A program made the position numbers and the translations under genes. Of a stretch of 38,056 nt of DNA, positions 26,295-34,571 are shown piece by piece. The notes beneath the pieces are model-generated. The model did no database searches. It saw nothing but the letters and a program-made list of their open reading frames with translations, and was not told where the DNA came from. Position 1 is the stretch's first letter; each line of letters begins with the position of its first letter. Where the stretch lies: positions 1-38,056 of the forward strand of contig QKAS01000065.1 of the NCBI GenBank assembly GCA_003246295.1, given 5' to 3'. This DNA comes from Clostridia bacterium. GTDB taxonomy: Bacteria > Bacillota > Clostridia > Lachnospirales > Lachnospiraceae.

Positions 26295-26819
26295 TTATTT
26301 AGTGATATGATTATTATTTATTTGAGGGTGCTGTTCTGAAAAGAAATTCACAACGCAAATTCGCCTATTTACTGCCTTTTTACAAGTGTAGTATGTTCCA
26401 CCTCTGTCAGTCCTCGATAGATAGGCAAACACACAACTGGCATGGTCTAGCATATAATCGTTGCGCTGAAGAAAACACTTCTGTGTGTAATTTTCACTGA
26501 GTACAATTACCTCGTCAGCCTTGCTTAAGGCGTTGTTATAACGTTGCTTATCACGCTGAGAAAATCTTTCGCTTTGGTTTCTGTACGGCACTACTGCAAT
26601 CAACTTCAAGTTTGGAAAGCCTTGCTCTTTCATTGATATTATGACTTCTGCCGCTAGTAGGTCAAAGCCCATAGCCATACCACAATAATAGGTAAAATAG
26701 CCTTGCTTGTATATGTTGGCTATACTCTGTCTGAGCAAACTCTTTAACTTGGGTTGTCTCTCAAATGGAATAAAGCGATGTCCCGTAAAAGCAATTGTTT
26801 TTGAATGTAAATTGTTCAT
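26295..26819 (-). CDS. SLOG-domain protein (YpsA/DUF1273-like)
   Basis: 174 residues. The start AFTGHRFIPF, then YYCGMAMGFDLLAAEVI and LIAVVPYRNQSERF, and later ADEVIVLSENYTQKCFLQRNDYMLD, fit the Rossmann-like SLOG fold of the YpsA group, which is expected to bind a nucleotide or derivative. A Gly-rich RTDRGGTYYTCKKA follows. It lies 4 bases after the PRTase gene. SLOG proteins are linked to nucleotide signalling, DNA uptake (DprA) and defence; the actual ligand here is unknown. Confidence 0.8.
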   Translation of the reverse strand: MNNLHSKTIAFTGHRFIPFERQPKLKSLLRQSIANIYKQGYFTYYCGMAMGFDLLAAEVIISMKEQGFPNLKLIAVVPYRNQSERFSQRDKQRYNNALSKADEVIVLSENYTQKCFLQRNDYMLDHASCVFAYLSRTDRGGTYYTCKKAVNRRICVVNFFSEQHPQINNNHITK

Positions 26820-26823
26820 TGTC

Positions 26824-27390
26824 CTATTGTAATTTATAAGTTGTCTTTGATAAGAAGTAACCGGCTAATATCTCTGCGCCAAACTCTTCCAATTTGCTAC
26901 CTAGTGCAGTCCATGACTTGCCCGATGTCAAGCAATCGTCCATTGTTACGACTGAGCGGTTACGAAACCATTCTCCGTCAATATCAATGTTCTGCATTAT
27001 ATCAGTCTGCTTTGAGCGTTTCTCTCGGCTTTCATGGATAACCTTTTTATCAGCTGCTACTTTCAGATGTTCATAGCCATTGACTGCGTCACTGAGTTCG
27101 CAAACTCTCTCACTGAATTTCTTGTATCTCAGTTCGTTCTTCTCTGCCGATGATGCCGGGATGCAAGTGAACACTATCTCTGTGACCTTGTCGCCAAACT
27201 CTTCTTTGAGCTTGTGGGCAGTAAGCTGAGCCACTTCCTCGTATCGTTCACCCGATTTGAAGGAATAAACCAACTCCCTATATTGCTTGATGTCCTCGCT
27301 CACATTCTTGAAACGTGCGGGAACGTATGGATAGAAAGCAACGATGTGCTTGTTCCAAAATCTTTTGATTGTCTCATTAACTTGTGCCAT
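26824..27390 (-). CDS. Phosphoribosyltransferase-domain protein
   Basis: 188 residues, type I PRTase fold. The PRPP-binding motif is SVVTMDDCLTSGKSWTAL near residues 147-164 (two acidic residues, then T-S-G-K-S). Upstream, TEIVFTCIPASSAEKNELRYKKF could be the PPi loop and base region, and resembles ComF-type proteins. It heads the unit with the SLOG protein and a small hypothetical gene. Together they may form or salvage a nucleotide, or sense one. Confidence 0.75.
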   Translation of the reverse strand: MAQVNETIKRFWNKHIVAFYPYVPARFKNVSEDIKQYRELVYSFKSGERYEEVAQLTAHKLKEEFGDKVTEIVFTCIPASSAEKNELRYKKFSERVCELSDAVNGYEHLKVAADKKVIHESREKRSKQTDIMQNIDIDGEWFRNRSVVTMDDCLTSGKSWTALGSKLEEFGAEILAGYFLSKTTYKLQ

Positions 27391-27556
27391 AGCCTTGAAA
27401 ATTTATTTTTCCCTTTCTTTCAAGTCTTTCTGACCTGACAAGGGCGATTTTTCTGCATCACAAAGGAGTGGCACCAATAAGGCAAATCTGGATATGGAAA
27501 TACGCTCACATTCATGAGAGGAAGATTTCCAAAGGCACTGGTTTCAAGATTTGATG

Positions 27557-27583
27557 TTTGGGCAATGCCACTTAATACCTTTG
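27557..27583 (+). promoter_or_regulatory. Plus-strand promoter TTTG - 15 nt - TACCTTTG
   Basis: TTTG (27557-27560) and TACCTTTG (27576-27583) give a Bacteroidales-type promoter on the plus strand, with slightly short spacing. No protein gene of convincing quality follows it on that strand, which suggests a non-coding transcript starting near 27590. Confidence 0.5.
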
Positions 27584-27589
27584 TAGAAA

Positions 27590-27960
27590 AATCCGCTTTG
27601 TGAGGTGTGATATGATGATGAGATCAGACCTATAGAACTGGACTATAAGCAAAGCCATAAAAGTGGAGCATATAAAAAGAAATATGGGTGGGCGTAGCGA
27701 GATAGCGCGACTGACAGCTCAAACAAACAGCAATGTGGCGACAATGCATACACATTGGAAAAGAGTGATGAGCGAGCATTCGCCCAGAGCGTCCAACGTG
27801 CATAAATGAAAGCCTCTTTGCGTTTGAGCTTTGGATAGATTCTCCGACTGCAAGAAGGTGTATATAGCCAAACAGTTCCGCCATCTCGCCACGAGGTGGG
27901 ACGTGTCTATAACGAAAGAATGGATAATGATTATAAAAGGGAATGGATCTGACTTCCATT
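27590..27960 (+). ncRNA. Candidate structured RNA of the mobile element
   Basis: This gene-free stretch of the plus strand, directly downstream of a promoter, contains several strong paired elements. They are a hairpin CAATGTG/CACATTG (27731-27737 with 27751-27757), a 9-bp long-range helix AGCTCAAAC/GTTTGAGCT (27716-27724 with 27822-27830) that encloses it, and an 8-bp hairpin CCATCTCG/CGAGGTGG with a three-base loop (27881-27899). The opposite strand has a 109-codon open frame and a second overlapping one, but neither looks like a protein. I believe similar sequence recurs in Bacteroidales mobile elements, from memory only. The ends are uncertain and no known RNA family is assigned. Confidence 0.4.
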
Positions 27961-28048
27961 CATAGAAGTCAATCCAACCAGAATTTCTATAGCTATATTA
28001 AAGGAAACGACCATACATGCCACCGGCAGTTATAAAAGAAATACTCAA

Positions 28049-28090
28049 TGTGATAGTTGATAGTTGATTTATCACATCCAACTATCAACT
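28049..28090. repeat. Two mutually exclusive inverted repeats
   Basis: AGTTGATAGTTG (28055-28066) pairs perfectly with CAACTATCAACT (28079-28090). The overlapping TGTGATA (28049-28055) can instead pair with TATCACA (28070-28076). There is no T tract, so it is not a plain terminator. The rest of 27961-28227 holds no gene I can support. Confidence 0.6.
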
Positions 28091-28169
28091 CAAAAATTTG
28101 CTCATTTCAAAAACACCATAGAGCTCCTGCCTACTATTGGCAATTCGTATTAAGAAAACAACATCTAAA

Positions 28170-28204
28170 AAAGAAAATCCCGGCCACATTGAAGTAATCG
28201 GGAT
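28170..28204 (-). terminator. Terminator of the 166-residue hypothetical gene
   Basis: On the minus strand ATCCCG (28199-28204) pairs with CGGGAT (28177-28182), followed by TTTTCTTTTTT. It lies about 25 bases past the stop codon at 28228. Confidence 0.6.
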
Positions 28205-28227
28205 AAGCTCTCAAGAGAAAATGTTTT

Positions 28228-28728
28228 CTACCAATGAAAATCCAGCACGCCACCAATATAGAGTTTCGCTCCAGGGCTTAAACTGCAAATCATCTTCATA
28301 AAATCGCCTGATTGCTGGGCATCGGTTGAAGGGAAGGTGTCAGTAACAAATCGAGAACCCACATCCAAAGGATTAACCAGTTCTTTTTCCAGTGAGTAAG
28401 CCTCTCCAATCCAATCTGTAACATTCTGTGGTGTGATGGCAAGTGCTTTAAGTTGAATTTGCTTCACCCAATTTTCCTTCCATTCATCAGCACCACCATT
28501 ATAAACAAGAGTGTCATTTTCGTTATCAACTAAGGAAAACATACCTGTGGGCAATAAATTCTTTACCAAAGAGTCAATCGCATGCTTCCTCTCTTCATCT
28601 GTAATCTCGGCGCAATAATCATAGAAGTCATAATGACCATCATCAAAAGTACGCTCGGTAATGAAATTATCATTTTCAATTCTCTCTTCTGTAATCTGAT
28701 AAATCTTTGAGTGCATAATATTTAGCAT
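28228..28728 (-). CDS. Hypothetical protein of mobile-element type
   Basis: 166 residues from the ATG at 28726-28728, or 162 from the next ATG at 28714-28716; the second start (MHSKIYQITEERIEND) looks more natural. It is acidic, with YDYCAEITDEERKHAIDSLV and a Gly-rich end (SPGAKLYIGGVLDFHW). No signal peptide. Only 11 bases separate the first ATG from the left inverted repeat of the IS982 element, so the original promoter was probably displaced. Function unknown. Confidence 0.65.
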   Translation of the reverse strand: MLNIMHSKIYQITEERIENDNFITERTFDDGHYDFYDYCAEITDEERKHAIDSLVKNLLPTGMFSLVDNENDTLVYNGGADEWKENWVKQIQLKALAITPQNVTDWIGEAYSLEKELVNPLDVGSRFVTDTFPSTDAQQSGDFMKMICSLSPGAKLYIGGVLDFHW

Positions 28729-28739
28729 TAATCATTAAT

Positions 28740-29823
28740 AATGCGAATCAGTAGTTGAAATCACTAGCTGATTCAGTTAGTTAAATTGTTATTATTCAAT
28801 TAATTATCTCATTTATTTATTTCTTAATCTCCTTGAAAATCAGTATATTAGAAGAATAAAACCACTCATTATTCTAATTATGATTCCCAAGGAGAAAGAG
28901 CTAAAACTTATAAAAATATATATGTATATCTGCGATGTTTATCAGTCTTCACTGAAGTTCTACTGTCAGAGGTTCAGTAATAACGCTACACCGATCTTCA
29001 CTGATCAGGAGCTGCTTACCGTATATCTGTTCTGCGGAGCGTATCAGCGCTATTTTAGCATCAAAGAGATACATACATTCACCAAAGAATATTTGCTTTC
29101 CTGGTTCCCTAACCTTCCCTCTTATCAAACATTCAACTATCGGCTGAACCTGATGAGTGAGGCGATTAATGAACTGGTGAAGCATCTCATTACTTTCTTT
29201 AAACCAACAGATTGCGATTCTATGATATCACTTATTGACTCCATGCCCATCATTACTTGTGCAGGAAAGAACAAAACCGGAAAAGTGGCTACTGAAATTG
29301 CCACTAAAGGATACTGCTCTACAAAGAACATGTATTATTTCGGGCTCAAACTTCACACCTTAGCTTTCCGCAGGGAAGGAACCATTCCATTCCCCGAAAT
29401 GATCATCTTATCATCGGCAGAGGAGAATGATCTGACTGTTCTTAAAAGAGAAGCCGCTGATAGTCTTATAAACAGATATATATTTGCGGATAAGATATAC
29501 TCAGACTTCTCGTTCTGGGGAAACAAACAGCAGGAACAAGGGGTAACCATGATGACTCCCGTTAAAGCAATAAAGGGAGAGGAGCCTATTATTACTCAAA
29601 GAGAGAAAGCGGGCAGAGACCTGTTTTCAACTGCAGTATCAAAGGTCAGACAACCGATAGAATTTTTTTTCAACTGGCTGAATGAAAAAACAAATATTCA
29701 AAGAGCGATGAAAGTCAGATCTACATCTGGACTTTTAGTACATACGATGGGCAAAATTGCCATCGCATTCATTTATCTAATTTTCTAAAACAAGGAATCA
29801 GAGTTCAACTACTGATTCGCATT
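28740..29823 (+). mobile_element. Complete IS982-family insertion sequence
   Basis: A 1084-bp element bounded by perfect 20-bp inverted repeats starting AATGCGAATCAG (28740-28759 and 29804-29823). It carries one transposase gene. I could not find a convincing target-site duplication next to the ends. It lies exactly between the mobile backbone on the left and the sulfatase-led glycan locus on the right. Confidence 0.85.
28880..29788 (+). CDS. IS982-family transposase
   Basis: 302 residues, the usual length for the family. The DDE catalytic residues fit SLIDSMPI (first D), IFADKIYSD (second D) and FFNWLNEKTNIQ (E). The GYCSTKNMYYFGLKLH stretch after the first D is characteristic of IS982. The frame is intact from an ATG 121 bases inside the left repeat to a stop 16 bases before the right repeat, so the element may still be active. 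Confidence 0.9.
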   Translation: MIPKEKELKLIKIYMYICDVYQSSLKFYCQRFSNNATPIFTDQELLTVYLFCGAYQRYFSIKEIHTFTKEYLLSWFPNLPSYQTFNYRLNLMSEAINELVKHLITFFKPTDCDSMISLIDSMPIITCAGKNKTGKVATEIATKGYCSTKNMYYFGLKLHTLAFRREGTIPFPEMIILSSAEENDLTVLKREAADSLINRYIFADKIYSDFSFWGNKQQEQGVTMMTPVKAIKGEEPIITQREKAGRDLFSTAVSKVRQPIEFFFNWLNEKTNIQRAMKVRSTSGLLVHTMGKIAIAFIYLIF

Positions 29824-29829
29824 CTTCAT

Positions 29830-29867
29830 AAAAAAATCCCGTATAGGTCCTATAGAACCATATACGG
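29830..29867 (-). terminator. Terminator of the sulfatase gene
   Basis: On the minus strand the hairpin CCGTATATGG/CCTATACGG (arms 29858-29867 and 29839-29847) is followed by a seven-T tract. It is about 25 bases after the sulfatase stop and a few bases outside the IS982 right repeat. Confidence 0.75.
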
Positions 29868-29890
29868 AATATATAACCCCCAAAAAATCA

Positions 29891-31447
29891 TCAATTCATA
29901 TTTTGTAAATATCTATTGTCGACTATTATTTCAAGCTCTTTTTTAAGTTTAGCAGCCACCTCAGGATTCTTGTCAATCACATTCACTGATTCACTCCTGT
30001 CGCCATTCAACTTAAATAACTGATCCTTTGGACTATTCCCCAACTCTGTATTAGTCTGTACATTCAAAGCAGGAGCATTATTTCCAGGAATAAACTTCCA
30101 TTCGCCATCTGTTATGCCAAGGAAGTTCTGAATATTCTGTGTTACAAAATATTCTTTACCCTTTTCCGATTTACCCAACCATGCATCAAGAAGATTCTCA
30201 CTGTCAGGCGCTGCACCATCAGGTAAAGTTACACCAGTCATTGCAGCAAATGAAGCAAACCAGTCCAATTGAGACATAAGCAAATCGTTAACACCTGGTT
30301 TAACGTGATTTTTCCATCTCAAGATACATGGAACACGTGTGCCAGCCTCATAGTTACTGTACTTGCCACCTCTCAAGTCGCCTGCAGGCTTATGGTCGCC
30401 AAGTAATTCCACAGCCTGATCCTTATAACCATCATCTATCACCGGACCGTTATCACTTGAAAGGACGACAATTGTATTTTCGTCAATACCTAATCTTTCC
30501 AGAGTCTTCATAACTTCGCCTACACCCCAGTCAAAAGACAACAAAGCATCACCGCGGAGACCGTGTCCGCTTTTTCCGACAAATCTTTCATGCGGATCAC
30601 GAGGTACATGAATATCATTTGTAGCCAGATACAGGAACCAAGGTTTATCCGAAGCCGACTTTTCTTCAATAAATCTTACGGCATTGGCAATGATACTGTC
30701 CTGAATATCCTGATCTCTCCATAATGCAGATTTACCTCCTCTCATATATCCAATACGTGAAATACCGTTTACGATACTCATATCATGTCCGTGAGAAGGA
30801 TGAAGTCTTAGCAACTCCGGATTGTCTTTTCCGGTAGGCTCGCCAGGGAAATTCTTGGTATAACTAACCTCTACGGGATCATCTGGTGATAATCCTAAAG
30901 CTCTTCCGTTTTCAATCCAAATACAAGGAACACGGTCAGCTGTCGCAGCCATTATATGCGAGAATTCAAACCCGATATCGCTTGGATTTGGAGAAACCAA
31001 TCCATTCCAGTCCTGCTGACCAGCCTTATCACCAAGACCAAGATGCCACTTACCGATGACACCTGTCGAATATCCTGCATCAACAAACATATCAGCCATA
31101 GTATATATGTTTGGCTTGATAATCATAGCTGCATCACCTGCCGCTATCCCGGTACCTTTCTTTCTCCACGGATACTCACCAGTGAGCATTCCATATCTTG
31201 ATGGTGTACTTGTAGATGCACCACAGTGGGCATTTGTAAACATTATACCCTCAGATGCCAGTTTCTCCACATTTGGAGTAATAATCGATTTTCCGCCATA
31301 ACAGCTCAAATCACCGTAACCGATATCGTCGGCATAAATAAACAATACATTAGGTTTCTTATTCACTTCTGCAGCGTCTTTTTTCCCTCCGCATGAAGAC
31401 AGCACTGCTGCGGCAATTGCCGGATAAAAAAATAAATCAGTTCTCAT
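29891..31447 (-). CDS. Ser-type sulfatase lipoprotein (family S1)
   Basis: 518 residues. The N-terminus has a hydrophobic segment ending in LSSCGG, a lipobox, so the enzyme is probably a periplasmic or surface lipoprotein. The metal site begins with IYADDIGYGD (D40, D41). The maturation motif is S80-TPSR-84, the serine form that is converted to formylglycine by the anaerobic maturase. Further metal-site motifs are GKWHLG and VLSSDNGP. Length is typical. In this locus it should remove ester sulfate from an algal galactan oligosaccharide, for example 6-sulfate on L-galactose of porphyran, but the specificity is inferred from context only. Confidence 0.88.
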   Translation of the reverse strand: MRTDLFFYPAIAAAVLSSCGGKKDAAEVNKKPNVLFIYADDIGYGDLSCYGGKSIITPNVEKLASEGIMFTNAHCGASTSTPSRYGMLTGEYPWRKKGTGIAAGDAAMIIKPNIYTMADMFVDAGYSTGVIGKWHLGLGDKAGQQDWNGLVSPNPSDIGFEFSHIMAATADRVPCIWIENGRALGLSPDDPVEVSYTKNFPGEPTGKDNPELLRLHPSHGHDMSIVNGISRIGYMRGGKSALWRDQDIQDSIIANAVRFIEEKSASDKPWFLYLATNDIHVPRDPHERFVGKSGHGLRGDALLSFDWGVGEVMKTLERLGIDENTIVVLSSDNGPVIDDGYKDQAVELLGDHKPAGDLRGGKYSNYEAGTRVPCILRWKNHVKPGVNDLLMSQLDWFASFAAMTGVTLPDGAAPDSENLLDAWLGKSEKGKEYFVTQNIQNFLGITDGEWKFIPGNNAPALNVQTNTELGNSPKDQLFKLNGDRSESVNVIDKNPEVAAKLKKELEIIVDNRYLQNMN

Positions 31448-31536
31448 ATGTTTTTTCTATATAGGTTTATAAATTCGTTTCATCATCATTAACTGTAACC
31501 TCCAAAAATATAACTCTTCTGTTTTCTGTAACAGTT

Positions 31537-31858
31537 CTATCTCCAACGTAATACATTTACCTTTAAGTCCTTCATACATGCAAACTGCGAAATATGCCCG
31601 ATGCCATAAGGTGTCAGCTTACGGCACTTTTCTAAGCTTAACTTACCATTCTCAACAATTAATATAGGTCTTATACCATGAATTTGCGCAGTAGGTTCAT
31701 CAGGAGATAATAAATTATAGACAGAATCAACAATGGTACGAATGCTATCATCTACAAAACAAGTCCTATTTTCGAAAGGAATATTAATATCTTCATCTTC
31801 AGACGATTTCTCCGAACACGAAAAAATAAATTGGTAGAAAAAATAAAAGTTTATTCAT
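31537..31858 (-). pseudogene. Small lipoprotein gene broken by a one-base frameshift
   Basis: The ATG at 31856-31858 opens a signal-like frame (MNKLLFFLP...) that stops after 19 codons. Removing one T from the six-T run (31838-31843) would join MNKLLFFYQFIFSC, a lipobox-type leader, to a long open frame (SEKSSEDEDINIP onward) ending at 31537, giving about 106 residues. The later part, RPILIVENGKLSLEKC, faintly resembles a TonB plug domain. It is either a pseudogene, a sequencing error in a homopolymer, or a slippery site. The remaining parts of 31448-31947 hold no other gene. Confidence 0.55.
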
Positions 31859-31947
31859 AATTAGTTTTAAGTTTTTATATGAACACAAAAATATAATTAA
31901 CCTACCAGACTAGTCGTAGATATTTCTTTCGAAATTAGGGGGTATTT

Positions 31948-33180
31948 TTATTTTATTCTATCCCTTTTTAAGATAATCTCCTTCTGCTTTTTAGTCAATC
32001 CCCTTCGATATAACTCTTCCAAAGAAAAAGGAACATCATTCTTTTTCATTTCCGGATCATTGAAATCAATACTCAAATCACAGTCGAACCGCAATAAAAT
32101 ACTTCTTCTGTTTCGACCCCACAAATTATAATGGGAAATACCCCATGTTATGCCATTAGCAAACGGTACATCCGTAAAGGCATCCGGGTCATAAAGTCCT
32201 GAAGCAATTGGCATCATGGCACAAATACTTGCAACCTTGAAATTCTTGCCATCCTCTGAATATTGAATAGTATTATTTTCATGCCCGTCTTTAGCCATAA
32301 TCGAGGCTATCCCCTGCTTGAAACGGAAAAACTGAGTCTCATGTCCGGAACTGATAATCGGGTTCAATTCATATTTTTTGAATGGTCCCATAGGATTATC
32401 AGCTATGGCAAGACCCTGAGAGCGGATTAAACCGCCATTATCCTTTCCGTTATAATCCGATTTATAATATAGATATATTTTCCCTTTATAAACCAATGGT
32501 TGAGGGTCATGAATAGAAAATTGATCCCAATCACCGGGTTCACCGTTTGGAATAATGATTTCATTTACGGGAGTCCATGGTCCGTCAGGCGAATCGGCAT
32601 ACGACATTGCAACTGGGCAGTCATCACGACCAGTACTTCCGCTCATTACAGAAAAGGCCTGATAATATAAATAATACTTGCCTTTCCAGACCAATACATC
32701 CGGAGTTGCAACCGACCTCCACCCAAGTTCCGGTTTCTTCGGGCGATGTACAGCTATCCCCTGTTCTTCCCAATGAAAACCATCTTTACTTGTGGCATAT
32801 GCAATATCACACAAGTCCCAATCCACAGACGGAATAGTATCATTAGCAAGCTTTGTCCCTACAAAGGTTGTTGGAGTGCAACGCTTGGTGTACCACATAT
32901 AGTATTTACCGTTTACCTTAATAATTCTTGAAGGGTCTCTTCGTGTTACTGTCCCATCATCATTATGATAGTCAAAGCCTGTAAGCGGTGAGTACTTGAA
33001 GTTCGTGTATAATTCATTCAACTGTGGAGTTGCAGCTCCGTAATTATCATACACTCTGTTCATAGCGCAACTCATCTTGAAAGTTGGCTTTTCTTTAGGC
33101 ATAACATAAGGGAATGGATTCTGTGCAAACAAGTCTGCAGAAACTCCTATCAATACTGATACTAAAAGCTTTACTCTCAT
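31948..33180 (-). CDS. GH117 exo-acting alpha-1,3-L-(3,6-anhydro)galactosidase
   Basis: 410 residues with a signal peptide (cleavage likely after LFAQ, residue 20). It has the five-bladed propeller look of GH117. The three acidic positions match: RRDPSRI (D82), SIHDPQP (D225) and SGHETQ (E281), with H280 next to E281 as in characterised enzymes. GH117 enzymes release 3,6-anhydro-L-galactose, or a related L-galactose unit, from the non-reducing end of neoagaro-oligosaccharides. It would act downstream of GH16/GH86 and the sulfatase. It is separated from the preceding GH16 by a terminator, so it has its own promoter, which I could not locate with confidence. Confidence 0.9.
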   Translation of the reverse strand: MRVKLLVSVLIGVSADLFAQNPFPYVMPKEKPTFKMSCAMNRVYDNYGAATPQLNELYTNFKYSPLTGFDYHNDDGTVTRRDPSRIIKVNGKYYMWYTKRCTPTTFVGTKLANDTIPSVDWDLCDIAYATSKDGFHWEEQGIAVHRPKKPELGWRSVATPDVLVWKGKYYLYYQAFSVMSGSTGRDDCPVAMSYADSPDGPWTPVNEIIIPNGEPGDWDQFSIHDPQPLVYKGKIYLYYKSDYNGKDNGGLIRSQGLAIADNPMGPFKKYELNPIISSGHETQFFRFKQGIASIMAKDGHENNTIQYSEDGKNFKVASICAMMPIASGLYDPDAFTDVPFANGITWGISHYNLWGRNRRSILLRFDCDLSIDFNDPEMKKNDVPFSLEELYRRGLTKKQKEIILKRDRIK

Positions 33181-33552
33181 ACTATAAAAATATTAATAAA
33201 AAAATCAATTACGAATATATTGATAAATTACCAGACCTAACATAGGTAAATTTAAAGTAGATAGTATGTATTTTAAAATTAAAGATTTTTTTCTCTTTAT
33301 CTTAGACTAGAAGTATTTACCTTATACTTACATCACAAAAACACACTATAATTATAGATTAATAACACAAAATCTGAAACGTTAATTACTCAAGTTTTGT
33401 TTTTAAATCCATCCTTGTTTGTATAAATTCGAAAATTAAGTATATAACTAAAATGTATTGTAAATCTCGAAATATAAATAGTAAAGGTAAACTGTAATCA
33501 AACACAATATATGAAATACTAGTTTACAAGCAACATAAAAAAATCGTATTAG

Positions 33553-33597
33553 TATATTTGCACCAGGGTTTTATTTTATACATCATGACAAAATTAG
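33553..33597 (+). promoter_or_regulatory. Plus-strand promoter-like element before a terminator, with a 23-codon frame
   Basis: TATATTTG (33553-33560) matches TAnnTTTG on the plus strand. An ATG at 33585 begins a 23-codon frame that runs through the following hairpin. A short RNA of about 90 bases could be made. Between 33181 and 33552 the DNA is very AT-rich and holds no gene I can support. Confidence 0.35.
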
Positions 33598-33650
33598 AAA
33601 AAACTCTGCTAGGTTATATAATATCAATATATAACACTGCAGAGTTTTTT
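33598..33650. terminator. Strong bidirectional terminator between GH16 and GH117
   Basis: AAAAAACTCTGC (33598-33609) pairs perfectly with GCAGAGTTTTTT (33639-33650), and an inner GTTATATA/TATATAAC helix extends the stem. It ends transcription from the GH16-GH86 unit before GH117. Confidence 0.8.
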
Positions 33651-33728
33651 CTATAAAGCAGACTACCCAATATTATTCTATTTTAACATACAAATAGAGA
33701 CTATGCATATTAATAATTTCGGATATAG

Positions 33729-34571
33729 TTACTTTTTATTCTCCTCAGTCCGTACCAGTTTATAAGTATGTATCCAGTCTACATACATAGTATTGATACT
33801 ATCATCAAGAAGATCATTCTTTTCACACAATCCGCCGGTCCAGGTCTCATCAGCAGTCCACAAATCCCATATGATATTCAGTTCTAGAGTAAAATCCTGT
33901 TTTGATACCACATTTCCTGTAGGTTCACCATTCAAGTAAAATTGAATATTGTTGGCATCTTTCCACCACACTCCAATTCTTTGGAACTTTTCATTCCATT
34001 TCACTCCTTTTGCCGGATTTCCGTCAGAGAGTTTCCTGTTATCGAAGTTACCGTTATTTCTTTCTGTAACACCATTCTTGACAACAAAGTATTGCGAATA
34101 CATAGTATAAGGACGTGTATTCTCCTGTGCCTTAATAGAAGGTTTTGAGTTATGCTCACACATGTCTATCTCATCCCTGTCATTACTGTTGCCATTATTC
34201 ATCCAGAAAGTACTGAAAGCCGAAATATGTGCGGTACGCATATAACATTCTGTGTACATCGGATATGAAATTCTCGTATTCGACATAACCCTAGAAGTCT
34301 TAAACCACCTTTCCTTGCCATCGTCAAGTGTAGCCTTGATCCAAAGCAAACCGTTATCTACTCCCGAGTTCTCGGCAACCATCTGTACCGGTACGTCATA
34401 ATTCCATAATGACCTGTGCCATTTTGTAGCATCCCAGTAATCAAACTCATCCGAAAGGCTTTCCACCTTTTCCCATTTAAAACCTTCCGGAACCTCCGGA
34501 AGGTTTTGCGCATTACAAACAAAATTTGCTGAAAACATCAGCGACAAAAATGATAGTAAGGTCTTCATCAT
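33729..34571 (-). CDS. GH16 beta-agarase/porphyranase, secreted
   Basis: 280 residues with a signal peptide (about 1-21, ending CNAQ). The GH16 catalytic motif is DEIDMCEHN: nucleophile E134, D136, acid/base E139. Segments FDYWDATKWHRSLWNY and FQRIGVWWKDANNIQFYLNG are characteristic of the agarase/porphyranase branch rather than laminarinases. It is an endo-enzyme on beta-1,4 bonds of agar-type galactans; porphyran versus agarose preference cannot be read from sequence here. The start ATG overlaps the stop of the GH86 gene (ATGA), so the two endo-enzymes are translationally coupled. A strong terminator follows. Confidence 0.88.
   Translation of the reverse strand: MMKTLLSFLSLMFSANFVCNAQNLPEVPEGFKWEKVESLSDEFDYWDATKWHRSLWNYDVPVQMVAENSGVDNGLLWIKATLDDGKERWFKTSRVMSNTRISYPMYTECYMRTAHISAFSTFWMNNGNSNDRDEIDMCEHNSKPSIKAQENTRPYTMYSQYFVVKNGVTERNNGNFDNRKLSDGNPAKGVKWNEKFQRIGVWWKDANNIQFYLNGEPTGNVVSKQDFTLELNIIWDLWTADETWTGGLCEKNDLLDDSINTMYVDWIHTYKLVRTEENKK

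Noticed and set aside
27630..27959. A 109-codon open frame on the minus strand
   Set aside because: Composition is rich in His, Cys and Met and unlike a folded protein; the opposite strand has a promoter and RNA-like pairing, so I treat it as non-coding.
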